Made by a program: the position numbers and the translations under genes. A stretch of 64,000 bases of DNA. It comes from Zantedeschia hybrid cultivar. Its lineage: Eukaryota; Streptophyta; Magnoliopsida; Alismatales; Araceae. Numbering within the stretch: position 1 is the first letter of the stretch; every line of letters begins with the position of its first letter. Below the pieces are notes generated by a model, which worked only from the letters and a program-made list of their open reading frames with translations, made no database searches and had not been told where the DNA came from. The DNA is taken from assembly GCA_030544215.1 (NCBI GenBank), contig JARZZO010000002.1, positions 80,607,150 through 80,671,149 of the forward strand, in the 5' to 3' direction. Shown piece after piece: positions 12,101 through 26,400 of this stretch.

Positions 12101-15100
12101 GTTATGGCAATTTATGGATCATACTATCTTTAATTAAAGATTTACAGAGTTACTTAGAGGTTTTGTGAAGTTTATGCAGTACAACATGAAGTAAGCAACT
12201 GTTGCGGGTTGCTTCATCTAGTGAAAATTGTCCAAACGTTATGGCAATTTATGGATCATACTATCTTTAATTAAAGATTTTACAGAGTTACTTAGAGGTT
12301 TTGTGAAGTTTATGCAGTACAACATGAATATATGGCATGTTATCATATCTTTCTACATTCTTCTCTTATGGTCTTACTATTATTTGAGTTGAGCAATAGG
12401 TAAGGCAGTTGGTTTGTCTCACAAAAATAATTGAGATTTGCTATCTTGGACGTGTTTATGAAAGAAGTTGGTCCAATGATCTTATTTCTATTTTCAGGAT
12501 GTGGCTGTTTGGTTTCTTTATGCCATATGTGTCCGATGTTTAACTAATTAATCAAGTTGGGGATTGATGTGTAAACAAGTACGCAGTGTTTGTATACTTA
12601 ATATTATTTGCTTGATTCATTCTATAATCTAAGTATGATGCATGTCATATTTATCAATATGAAAATAGATGAGTTATGATACTCGTGTGAACATACTACT
12701 AAGTATACATGCCATGATGTGCATGGATTTTATGGACTAATATATGATATGTGAATGATTTTTATAAAGGTTAGGCTTAAATAATATTAGCTGACAAGGA
12801 AAGGGTTAGTATATGACAATGATTGTATACCGTGGTACATAACCATATGACTGTACAACTATTATGACTATAAAACTGTATAATCATACAACTGTTACAA
12901 CTTAATGACTGTATAACCGTACAATTGTCGTACATGTAAGACTGTATGCCCGTACAACTATGAGACAGTTATGACTGTAAAACCATACGGCCGTAAGATT
13001 ATTACCTATTATTTAAGGTGGAGCGACGGTTCACACTAGTTGTTGTTCCCTATTGATTAGAATTGGGACCCTTGTCATGGCGACGGTCGGAGAGTCAGTC
13101 CAATTATAAGACCGGGAGGTACATTAAGACCTCGGGCAGTCTTTATAAATGAGAGATATGGGTCCAATTTCGGGTTACCTGATTGAGATAGCAAGGGAGT
13201 TTCGTTTGTGTGCATATGTGGTCGGCTTCTGAACCTCACGGTTTCACAAGCCGTCAAAGCTTACTAGTCCTACCAACCTACCTCACCTATTATGGCACTA
13301 GCACACTATAAGAGGCAGGTGCCTAGTTGAGTTTCACTCTTCCGAGGCATATAACTATACGACTGTGACCATGTCGCTTTTGGATTGATTATGTCAGGTC
13401 AAGTATATAGAAAGTGATTATTGGATATTGTGAAAGCTTCATGACTCGATGTAGTTTATCCTTAGCCTAATTATTTTTTTAAAATAAGACTGTATGTTAA
13501 GTTTCAATAATATTGTATGTTAAGTTTCTTAACAGTATCATGCTATTTATTTTAATTCATGATTCGTGTTTCTTTTAATTCTACACATTATTATTGTCTA
13601 TTTTCACATGTAAATCACGATGTATTTCATACGAGAATTATGCATGTGTACTTCTCTACTAGTATAGTTTGTGATTCGTAAGTCATAGAGAATGGCAAGA
13701 GTAAGGAAGGATCCTATATGAGCCATATGATTCACTGTCGTACTTTTTTTGTTTTGATTTCTTGTGGGTGGCAAGGTCGCAAGGTGTTGGACGTGGAGGT
13801 AAGAGTTAGCGTTGTTGGAGAAGCGTTGGCTAGCAAGAGACTTTATCAGTTTCATAATTGTACTTTTACTTTCATTAAAACTTGTTGGTCTCTTTTTTTA
13901 GGACATGTTGTATATCTCAGCTATGTAAATAATACTGAAATTAATGAATATATCCAGTTTGAGTTATACCATGGGCATTTTAATTGTTACTTGTTGTGCA
14001 TGGTTATTTCCTTCACTCTTACTTTTCCAGATCTCCTAAACTGACATGAACGTAGGTAGAGGTTCTAGTGTGAGGCTTCACAGTTAAATTCTTTGAAGAA
14101 AAGCGGAGTTAAAGAGTGGTATGCAAGCTTGATTTTAACAAAGCCTATGATAGAATACATTGGAAGTGTCTTTGGAGTATTTTGGAGTTGCACCAGTTTC
14201 TTGAGCAATGGATTGTTGTCTTGAAGAAGTGTGTCACTACTGTCAGATTTTCAATTGTCCTCAACAATAATGTATATGGATAACTAGAGAGTTAAGGCAA
14301 GGTGATCCACTTTTATCCCTTTTATTTGTTATTGTAGCAAACATGTCGAGCACAATGTGCATTAGAGCAGAGCTTGGTTGGATTAGAGGTGTCAACATAT
14401 GCAGAGGATTGCCTGGTATTTCCCACTTACAATTTGCTGATGACATGATAATATTCTTCCAAGGAGAGGATGAAAATGTTTAGAATTTTGCTTTCATTTT
14501 GAAAGGGTTTGAAGCCTGCAATGGTCTGAAAATCAACTACGATACACACCAGATTATTGGTTTGAATATGGAGGAAGAAATGAACTTGCTGATTTCGAGA
14601 AATCTCGGTTGTGCCATTGGTGTGTTTCCTATAACATATCTAGGATTACCATTATCTGATCGAAGATTGAAGGCCAAAGATTATGATCCTGTTATTCAAA
14701 ATATTCAAAGGAGGTTGACTGCTTGGAAGGCCAGATGTTTATCACTTGGTGGACGGATTACTCTGATCAATTCAGTAATCACTTCCATGCCAATGCACTA
14801 TCTGTCAGTTTTTCTTATTCCTAATGAGGTTTGCAAAAAGATAGATAGCATAAGAAGACAATTTTTGTGGGGTGACTTTCAGAAGGATCGCAAAGGTATT
14901 ACACTAGTTAAATAGACTAAGGTTCGTTTACCTCTAAAGGTGGTTTGGGGATTAAAAGTCTTCCTTTATGGAATTATTGCTTTACTGGGGAAATGGCTGT
15001 GGGAGCTGTTGGATGGTGAGGTAGTTTGTGGAAAATCGTGATTAAGCACAAGCATTATCAGCCGAGGGAAGGATTATTTCAGCAGATTATGATTTGGGGA

Positions 15101-18100
15101 GATGTTATCAAGGCAGGAAAGTATTTCCACAAATATTTACTTTACAAGGTGGGCAATGGCCAGAATGTCTTCTTTTGAAAAGATAGGTGGCTGGGTGATA
15201 ATTGTTTCATGGAAGCTTATCCTCAGGTATTCACTATAGTTGGCAATCAATGGTGTACAGTAAGTGATTGTCTTGAATTTGATGGGAATAAATTTCAATG
15301 GAATGTTCATACAAGAAGAAGTATGAAGGATGAAGAGATTCAGGAGCTCTGCTCACTTATGAGCATTTTGTATTGAGTAAATATCAATACAACTCAACCA
15401 GACAGGCTGATATGAGGGACAAATAAGGGTACATTTACGATTCAGCCTTATTATTCCATATTTGAAGGAGAGCTGCCGCCAGCCTGCATGAAGAATGAAG
15501 ATGTCTGGAAAGTGAATTCACCGTTCAAAGTGAAGGCTTTCATGTGGCTCATGTGCGAGAAAAGAATTATCACAAAAATTTACAGGAGTAAATGGTGTTC
15601 TAAAGATGATATTTCATGTTCTTTTGTCGGATTTGCAATTAAGATGTGGATCACTTGTTTGTCCGATGCCAAATGAGTCAGGAAGTATGGACAATATTTG
15701 GAGATCTGTTGCATTTTAGAAGACAATTCCAATCTGTGCTGGAAATGTGGGCGTTCTTTAAACAATTGAAAGTTAGATCTAACTCAAAGGAGAGGCGCCA
15801 TATCGTGGGAATTCTACCTCATGATGTATGTTGGAGCATATGGAAAGAGAGAAATGATGTGCTGTTCTGGGGAAGTAGATTTGATGTTGAGAGTATTTCA
15901 TTCCGTAGTTTGTCTTATTTGTATTCTTGGTCTAATTACATTGTTCGTATTTCTCCTGAGTCATGCATAAGGGCATTTACTTAGTACCTGCCACTAATGT
16001 AGTTTTCGATAGGAATCTCTCCTATCCTTGATTGTACTTTCTCCATTTATTTTAATAAAATTGGTAGTACAGTCCACATTTTTATTAAAAAGTGTATCAT
16101 GCACGTTCACATCAATCAAAGCAAAATATCTTGCTCTTTCAAATGCAATAATGTCCCTGGAAATTCGGAATCAACTTTTCGACATATCTTAATAATGCCT
16201 CGGTGTGCATGCCGCATAGATGAACAATAACCCAAAGTGTTCGCAAAATGCAATCTCATCCAAATGAACAAATGTAGTATCTCAGCAAGACACGACCCCT
16301 AATTGGGGCTTGTCGAAGCTGACAGACACATGAATAGTGTGCTACGACTTGCATGTCGCGTAAATGAATAGTGCATTGAGATGCACATCATGTGCAATCT
16401 CGTTCATATTGATAAATAACATGTGCCGACAAGACACGACTCTTAATCAGGACTTGATGAGGCCGACTGGCGCATCAATAACGTGCCTTCACAAGCATGC
16501 TGCATCTTTCTTCAAATGAATAGATTAAACCATGATCAAATTTCCTAAGTGTGACTTTGTTTGCAAAATCGCTTATACCAAAATAAGGTTTTTGGGGATT
16601 TCTTAAACCAGAATAAGAGGTATTTTGATTTAGTGAGTTGTTGGTATTCGACCCAAAATAAGGAGAATTACACTGCGTTATTCCAAGTGATTTGGTAGGA
16701 AGGAGTGAAATAAAGGGTGGAATTGGAGGAATTGGGGAATTGACGGAATTAGGCATTCCAGGTAGAATTTGGGGAATTGGGGGAATTGGGAGAATTAGGC
16801 ATCTCTGCAATCAAACCGGGTTTAGACCCTTATACCGGTTATTCCCGGTCCTATTCCGCTAACAAAGTGAGCCCAAATGCATATCCAATTCAAGTCGGGA
16901 CGTACATGAGACACGTGAATAGGATGAATAGTGCAGATGAATAGTACTTGTGAATACTGACTGCACACAATACCCTCCTATAACACAAGCGATTGGTGGG
17001 TCCCACAGAGTGCGCCGCATTGCACTTTCCAAATCATGCATCTTTGCAATATGATATCATTTTAATACAATACCATATGCGTGAGGACTAAAACAAGACT
17101 AAGTGAGAAAATTGCATTGCATAGCAGCATCAAAGTATGGAACACTTCTTAAAGAAAATAAAGGTTTTCCTGTAGCAGTAGGATATAATTAACATCAATC
17201 TGTGGACTAGTGGAAAGAGTCCAAATACAAAAGAGCCCGAATAACCCTTTCCTTGGGCTAAAGTCAACATAAAAAATGATCAAATGTTTCTGTGTGTCTC
17301 GGTGGTGTCTTCAAGGTACAATTGCCCGTCAACCAAATAAATGCAATACCCAACAAATGGCAGGCAGTAACGATTCCCACAAAACAAAAAACAAAAGAAA
17401 ACAAATAAAAGAAAACAAATCAAACCAAACAAATAAGTCATAAGTCATGAATAAAAAATGACTTACAACAATGTGCAACACCTCTGTCCACTCATAATAC
17501 CCCTCACCCTAATTGGCAGGTGAGACAGGCTATGCACTTGGTTTGAGGCCACTTGTCATGGAGGCACCTTGCAAAGTATGTCATCTCGGTCCGAGTATGA
17601 GACTGGGCATGCATGCTTGCCACACTGCATCCCTCAATCTTCTTCCCCTTTTTGCACTTTCCCTCAACCCATTTCTTCCTCAGACTCAGCCTTTCGCCCT
17701 AAACCCACCTAAGGGTACGATGTCCCCTCCAGCCCTCCTTGAGCACTTACTCATGAGTGAGAGATGAGGAGGTAAGGGATAACAAAACATAAAAGAGTGG
17801 AAGGCCAGCAGGGGAGAAGCTGACCAAGGTAGAGAAGAGCACAGGGGACCGAGTCTATCTCTGTGCATGTATCCTCTAGGTCATGCGAGGGGGCAGATGA
17901 GAATATCGAGAGAAGGAGCTTCTGGGCAAGATTAGTGGAGTAGCATTTAGAGTCCACTGTGAAGCATCCCGAAGAGAGGAGCCTAGAATTTCACATCAAA
18001 GCCCCACTTCTGTAAGCAGCACGATGAAGAAAGTTTTCACACGCCATGGATTGTGAATGATTTATAGGTAATTTATATGATTCAACATGTAATTCAGTAC

Positions 18101-20427
18101 TTAGATGCACAAATGCTGAAATTTCTAGGTTATTATGAAGGTAATTTATATGATTCAACATGTAATTCAGTACTTAGATGCACAAATGCTGAAATTTCTA
18201 GGTTATTATGAAGGTAATTTATATGATTCAACATGTAATTCAGTACTTAGATGCACAAATCCTGAAATTTCTAGGTTATTAGCATGTGTATCTCATGTTT
18301 ATATGAGCACTTGATAGTGTATCAATGGAATTGTATGCATCTTCAGTTAAATGTGTTTTTTTTTCTGACATGTCCATGAGTTTCTGCTTATGCATCCACA
18401 TGAGTGGACGCATAATGAATTGCTCAAAACCTTGTAATTTCAAGGTCATAGTGGACAAGGCACTGGCCAAGGCCAAGCCTGCTTTTTTTCCAGGCCCAGG
18501 CAGTTGAATGCCTTCCAGGCCTTGAAAAAGCAAGCCTAAGCACTGCTTAGGCATGTATAAGCAGGCCTAGAATGCATAGGCAATGCCTAGGCCAATTCAT
18601 GGGCCAGTAATACGAGGTCCATTGGGACCTAACCTTAATATAAATAGGGTTATGTGCCAATCAAACCGGTTCCTGACATAAAGTTAGTGCATCCCCTTTT
18701 ATTGTATCACAACTTTAACCAATAATTAACATGAAACAATATAGCAAATTCGATATCCATAGAACAATGTTAAATGTTGTTATTTTCTACTCCCACCAAA
18801 TATCTAGAGGAATACTACATCACGGACTCCAACAAGGCTGATAAAATAAACAAAAAATGAAGACTTCTGGAAGATCAATAAAAGTGGAGAATCATTTTCC
18901 AAACAGCATCTATCAGAACATCTTTCCACAACAAGCTAGCATACCAGATTTTGCTCCTCTAATATATCTCTGAAAGTCTGTTTTTGGAGCCCCTCCATAT
19001 GGCATCTGATCCCTTACCTCATAACAAGAGACCTGAAAACATGTTAACCCTAGATTGATTGCATAAGATCAGCAGAATAATAAACAGTCTACTATCTAAA
19101 CAGATATCAAGCTTACAGGTGGCAGATCAGAGATGGCATCTTCAAGCACAAGTGCCTTCTCTAACATCCGTGGTTGGCCCTCATCATATGCTACAACATT
19201 GCGCTGAACAAAATGAAATGAAAGGGAACAAACCTTAATGGATAAAAAAGCACAAAAGAAAGACAAAGCTGCTTGACTAACAACTTAGTGTAACTAGCTT
19301 TAGTTTCATGAAAAGTCCATGAAATTTTTCAATTGTAAGGCCAACCCACACTTGAACTTAGTGGAACTGCCAATATTTACAATGTTCATGTGCTACTTGA
19401 GTTATCCTTTTCCACGTGCTACTTTAATGTTCCCACATCAAATTGAACCATTTTTCCAATAATAGCCATACAAAACTGACACTTGAGAAAATGATGAGCA
19501 GTCAGTTCCTTGGGGACTATAAAGATGAACTTAATTGTGTGGCTTCATCAGCTTACCTCTTAACACAAGGACATAAGTTTAGATGTGTGGCTTCACCAAC
19601 TTTAACACAAGTGAGCAATCTCATCGAAGCTAGTTTTCATAAGGGGGAAAAAATTTATTCTCATGGTATCCTTATATTTCACACTTGCTCCTCCTACACT
19701 GCGATCTCATTGTCGCCGGCTTTTGCAAAAGATTTCACGATGAACATAGAAAAAAGGTATCAAATCGAGCACCCTGATTGGGTAGGCCCGATCTGAATCA
19801 GTCTATGGTTTGCACAACCAGACGGTTGAAACCAGAACCGGATCAGAACCGGTGGCTCCCGAACCAGTTTGAATCGGCCAGTTTTGGCCAGTTTCAAACC
19901 GGAACCGGCCCTGGCCGGTTCCGGTTCAATCAGATCCGAGTCAAACAGGCCAATCTAGGCAATCCAAGATCAGCCGACTAAAAAACTCAAAAAATGAAAA
20001 AGAAAAGAAATAAAAATATATTTATAAAATAAAAGGTATATTTATAAATAAGATGTATATTTATAAAATAAAAAGTACTCATATAAATAAGAAGTATTTA
20101 TATAAAATAAAAATAAATTATATAAATAGACTTTTATAAATATATTTTCTACATGTTTTTAATAATAACCAGTCTTTTTTTTTTCCCATTGACATCACTT
20201 CTCATGTGAGCATGCAATGGCCCTAGATTTAGTTGCAGACACTAGAGAACTAAGAGAAGGACCGAAGGAAGTGGAGGAGCCAGACGACAGTCAGTGGGGC
20301 TCACGGACAATCTCCTTCTCTTCTTTCTTTTCTTCCCTTTTTGCCAGATTCCGGCAGCTGCAAGTGGCCATTTGCAGGTCTGTGAGTGTGTTTTCTTTTT
20401 TCTTTTTTTCTTGGTTTTTTTTTTTTT

Positions 20428-20458
<31 letters not shown>

Positions 20459-23400
20459 GGGGGTGTCGGGTTTAATCCTAGTGCTTAGTGTTTACACGAT
20501 TTCTCAACCAGGTGGCAACGATTCTTCTCTCTGGCTGTATCACATGCTCTTCACGCTCACGAACAATTTCATTTCTCATCTTTGGAATCTAGAACCTTAA
20601 GTTTGAATATATGACAATGCTTCTTCTGAATGAAGAAACACATGCACAGAATTAACCATAAACCCCATTGCTTTCTGTTGACTTCTTCAACAACTTGTGA
20701 TACCAGTTCATGTGAAGGGATGTATCCCTGACAAGATTGTTTCTTTTGCAGCATCTTATTGAAATTTAACAAATTGTTCAATGGTTCTTCCTTTTTCAAA
20801 CTTCCAGTAGCCACATGCAGAAACCTCCTTGGTAGCTAAATTTCAATGACTCTTGTTTCATTTAAAAAAAAAAAAAAAAGATATAGGAACCTGAGATCTC
20901 CACTGTGACAAATCACAAATTAATCTCTAAGGGGGAATCAGTGAAACGACATCAATTCAAATCTAGGATCTGTGAGCAAGGCTAAATGAATTCAATAAAA
21001 AATAGATGGGCATAATATCAATAAACCAATATGCCCCCCAAATCCTGTGTTCTCCTGTCAGTGTTGATTCAAGTCTATTTATTCCCTAAAACTCAAAACA
21101 AAATCATTTATCATATTTTCCATGATCAAGACTTAAGGTTTGCTTGAGGCTAGAAGAAACATAAGTAGGCAATGTCAGCAGTAGATTCATAGAAACAAGG
21201 AAAGAAGCACAAAGGATTTTGCTTGCAAAATTAAACAAAATTCCTTCATATTAATTTTCTATGTTTGCTTACCCAAGGAAAATGTTGAAACAGCATTTCA
21301 GAATTTCCAAAACATACTAAAATACTAACACTCATGTTAAAATAATCTAGGAAGCAGCTTGTGGATTCAAAGGTTAGCCGCAAGTCTTTAAATATTATTC
21401 ATGATGCTCACTCTTGAATTGACATTATCCTAACTAGACATCTAGGCATGTCCCTGTCATATGCAGCTTCCTCTCTGAACTTTTGACATTGAAATCTACT
21501 ATGAATGTATGACCTTTAGAATGTATGGAAACTGTGACTTGCATTATATTTGTACATAAAGTAAAGTACCTCAAACTCAGTTGGAGCACCACCCTTCACG
21601 ATCACATCATGTGTAGGAAGTGGAAATGGGGGTAGTCTCTGCAAAAAGAGGAAAAACATCACATCCGAACTTAATAAAATTAAAGCAATACCAAGGAAGG
21701 AAAACTTGCCTCACAAGGATGACAGCCCCAAAAGAAAGTCCGCAGACGAAATTGAGGAAGGCCATAACAGCCAGCAGCCATAATTCCAATCCTTGCTTGG
21801 TAATTCATAGAAACTAGGCGGCTTAAAGCATACCTTCCTAGTGTCCCAGAGGCAAACTTTAATATATCAACCACATTTTCCATTAGAACATACTTAGGCT
21901 TCAAGAACTGTACTATATCCATAAATACAATGATCTGCCGGTTCTTTTCACACTCTAGTGGTGCGTCAACATTTCTATGACGATTAAGACCACTCATTCC
22001 CTGGCATGGAGGGCCACCACAGACAACATCTACATCTCCCTGATATTCAAAGATTTAAAGAGTTAGCATATGAAAAACATAAAAAGGCAAGAGAAACTAA
22101 ACAGAAACCTGGAAGCTGTGGCAGCTAAGAGGCACTTACGGGAAGGGGCAGTATCTTTGACTTAAACCCTTTATATACAAATTCTTTTATTCGATCTTGG
22201 CAGTTACTGTAGAAGTTGTAAAATATAAGTTTGCACAACCAAGTGAAGAAGTCTGTCTAATACCAAGAAAGACAAATACCTCAGCCCTTCGATTGGCTCC
22301 CATGTATCGTCACTTGGACCATAACCCTTCCAACGCACCTGTGCAGGACAATGATATGATCAAGCATCAATAATTTTACAAAACCTTGGAAAAGAAGCTG
22401 TACAAGATTATGCACATAGTATTCCTTTATAATGTTGGTAAGTTGATTGGAGACAAGATCAAAGACTTAACATAACGACCACCTTACTCTAAACCCCAAC
22501 TTGAAGTCCTACATTTTCAATGAAAATGAAACAGAAGCATGCTGTCACATGACTGCCAAAGTGTAACATATTGCAACAAATGCCAGTCAACTTAGCCACC
22601 GATAGTTACAAAAGTTTTAAGATTCCCAAATATTAATGGCTAAGACATTTGAATCATTGATGCCAGTGAGAATCGCTTCATTTGTTTGCCATAAAGTTAG
22701 GAAGTGGGCTAATGTTCTTCGTTTTCTGGATGACACACTTCACCATCTTGGTGTTTTTTGTATAGAAGTTTTTGAGAGCTTGGAGGACATACTTTGTACA
22801 CTCCCTACCTTTTGTTATTTAATACAATACATGCTACAAACCACTTAAAAAATGAATATGAAACAGAAGCATGCTCTCATATGACTGCCCATGACCAACA
22901 TAGTAACAGATGCCAATCAACTTAGGCACTGATCATAATGACAATTCACAGAGATCACAAATGCAATATGGCAAACATATTTCACAGATATTTTCAATGA
23001 AACAAAACAGAAGCATGCCGGCATATGATCGTCCATGTATAAAATATTGTAACAAACAACAGTCAACTTAGGCATTGATAGTATCAGAAGTATAAGATGG
23101 CTAACATCTTTCAGACAACTGACACAACAAAGCTGCCACTCACCTATTTTTTCCTGAAAATGGATGACACTACAACTGCATTAAATGGTAAAAAGAAGGA
23201 AGCTCAAAAGTAAAAAGGTCAGTATGCACAAAATTGCCGCCATACAGAAGAAAGACCACATCAAGATGGTGTTACTCACTATAACACCAAACAAGGCATA
23301 ATTTGAATAATTTAGTGTCTCCACTTACAACTGGCTAGAGGACTCTTACCTAAGACTAGTGAGAATAGGACACATAGGTGCAGGATACATCCCAATACAA

Positions 23401-26400
23401 CTAGGAATAGAACAAATATGTATGTACTAATCTAATAGAGCTAGCATCTACAATCCTAAAAAGTTGGACAAGGAATCCTAGTATAAGTTGGAATAGGAAA
23501 TATACATAATCTCTCTAACATGGACTGTAGTCTAGGGAGGTCCATGAGCAATGTCAAACCCATATCATCATATCATGCCATCAAAATTTAAAACATGATG
23601 TTTTGGGTCATGCAACAACAGCATAAAGAGTAAACTTTAGCTGCGAAACGTATGAGATCTTCTTCTTCTTCTTCTTTTTTGGTGGTGGTGGTGGTGGGGG
23701 GTTACTAGCAGATTGCAACACCAAATTTTATTAAAGCATAAATGGAAGGAGTACAACCAAAAAAATACTTATGTATAACACATTAATGTTGTTGTGGTTC
23801 TTGGAATCGACAACTACCAGCAACTCAAATTTGGGGTCTTCTCATACATTAATTTTGATCCTGTCAGAAAACTAAATAACATCACACTACACATAAGAAA
23901 CTGAAAGCATATATATGAAGGAGCAGACTCCACTTGTTGAAGGGAGATTTATTGTGGATATTTTATGGCAGCACACGAATGCATCTGCTTCCAAAAGGTC
24001 TACACATAGTTGTCAAGGCTTATGCCTAGGCAATGCCTAGGCGACAAGCTTGTTTTCAAGACCTAAGCAATTAAACACCATATTGGTCCATGAAAAGAGC
24101 ACGCCCAGGCACCGCACCACTTAGGAGCACTTGAAGCGCCTAGCATGCCTAGGCAATGCCTAAGCTAGTTCACGGGCTAATCAAATCAGGTCCATTAGGA
24201 CCCAATTTTAATATAAATAGGGTTGTGTGGAAGATTGGGTCTTGGTTTTTGATACTCCTCCATCTCATCTTCCCCATTATTTCATCTTCATCGTTGCCTT
24301 GGGCATCATTCCTCCTTGGTGAACAAATCTCAACATCAACCTATATTTTCTCCTCTCACTATGATGACCACGAGGCAACAAGACCCCACTTGTGCATGTC
24401 CACAAACTTGGAATCCCTTGTAGCCATGAGCATCCTCTCACCCTTGCTGAGTTTCCTGTACTCCCATCCTTTCTTATCTCTTCTCTTCAAGTGTTTGTCT
24501 TCATGTTTGTGAGTATCTCATCCTTCCCCTCCCTCCACCACTTGAATGTGAAGGCGCCGCCCTAGGCACGCACCTAAGTGCTTAGGCACTTAAAGACCCC
24601 AAGCATGCCTCGGTTGCCTTACACCTTGACAACTGTGGTCTACAAGAACAAATGTAACACCAGGCACTTTAGTATGCTTTATCCAGAGCTATGGGGTGAT
24701 GGTGTCACTAGAAAACAGATCAGCTACTCTGTGCTACTTGGATCACCAAAACACTGATCCTAAGGCACAAAACCCCCAAGACAGTGAAAAGTACATATAA
24801 TAGCATACCTTGAATTTAAAACCATGCTTCCCTGTGTTATTTGGATCACCATAACAGATACCAACGAGGCTTGAGACTTCAAATTCACCATCCGCGTCCT
24901 CAGAATCATCATGAGAGCTCTTCTTCTTGTATTCATGTTCCAAGATTCCTGAATGAGATTGTCTTGTTTTTCTATCACAATTAACTGCATATCGTTTGCA
25001 AAGTACTTCCCATTCTTTCAATAATGCAAAGAAATCATCCCCAGACTCATTCCAGACCTTTTTGAAACAGGTACACGAGTAAGTTTCATGAATTATGAAT
25101 ACAAGCATAGAAGCAAACTTCAGGCAAAAAGAAGATTTGACACATACCTGTGTTTCTGGATGATTTAGCTGTAAAGATTCACATGCTACCTTGTCAACAT
25201 CAACAGCCCATCTCTATGAAAGTTCAAAATCAGTTGTAATGCGAGACAAGGTCAAGCATAAAATGTGTAAATAGCATACAGGCAGACCAACAGATGCATA
25301 GATACTTACTGTCACAACATCTACCCCAGCATCATGAGCCCCTATGCAGAGGCCAGTCGACATCCCACCACAACCAGAGTAGAGGTCAAGTAGGACAAGT
25401 TCAGACTTGGACACATGTTTTTTCCTATTTTTTGAAACTTGATTGACCTTTTCAGTAGAACAGAAATTCTCCGAACCATCAGATGATGTCAAGTCACTTT
25501 TCTCTCCAGAATCATCTAAAATACATGCAGAGAACAAGTTACAAAGCAACCAACAAATCCAAAAAATCAATAAAAGAAGAAAATGAGAAAATTTATGCAA
25601 CCAGTTAAAAGAGTAGACAAAACAAACAAGAAACAGGACAAAGATTATATGAAACACATATCTATAGAGACAACACATAATAATTTCCTGTGGCCACCTG
25701 ATTCCATCCAGACTGTAAGCTGCTTCAAGCCCTTGTAATCACTCCAACACTAAAAAAATCCTCTCTACATGCAGTGCAGAGATTCTCATGGTTTGGTTCA
25801 TGCACGATCATAGTCTAAACAATCTTGAGGCAGTCATGAGGTGCTTCACAAAAGCTTCACAAGGCATAAGCAATGAGGCATAATGAGGCATAAGCCTCAC
25901 TAGTTTACAGAGAGATTCTTACAACTATCCAAAATATATATATATATATATATATACTAATACTGACTTTTCAATGTGTTAATGCTATCTCAACTAAATG
26001 ATAGAACCCATGGAAGTGAACTATGAGGTGGAAGTGATGGCCTAAGAGTTGACATTGGAGCAACATTTGTCACAATGGCTGTACTCTCATTTGGCATTGG
26101 AAGTAGAAGAGTTTTTTTTTAATTCAAATGCTTTTATTTTGTTTATGTAATAGAACTCTCATCATTGAATCATATTTAAAAGAGCCGTAAGCCCTAGGAC
26201 CACCTTAAAACATCTCATTGTCTCATATGGCCCAAGGCACATGCCTCAATTAACAAAAGGCGTAAGCCTCAAGTAAGCAAAGATTTTAATATAACTAGGG
26301 AACTAGTGCTTATGCACAACATACAGGGCTAAAAAAGGGTATTTTTAAAAAAAAATGGGAGAACTTTGATAGGAAATTCAAGATATTCATAGTGTTGAGA

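Noticed and set aside
20217..20600. 127-codon frame starting MALDLVADTRELREGPKE
   Set aside because: Most of it is the T/G homopolymer region; no family resemblance.
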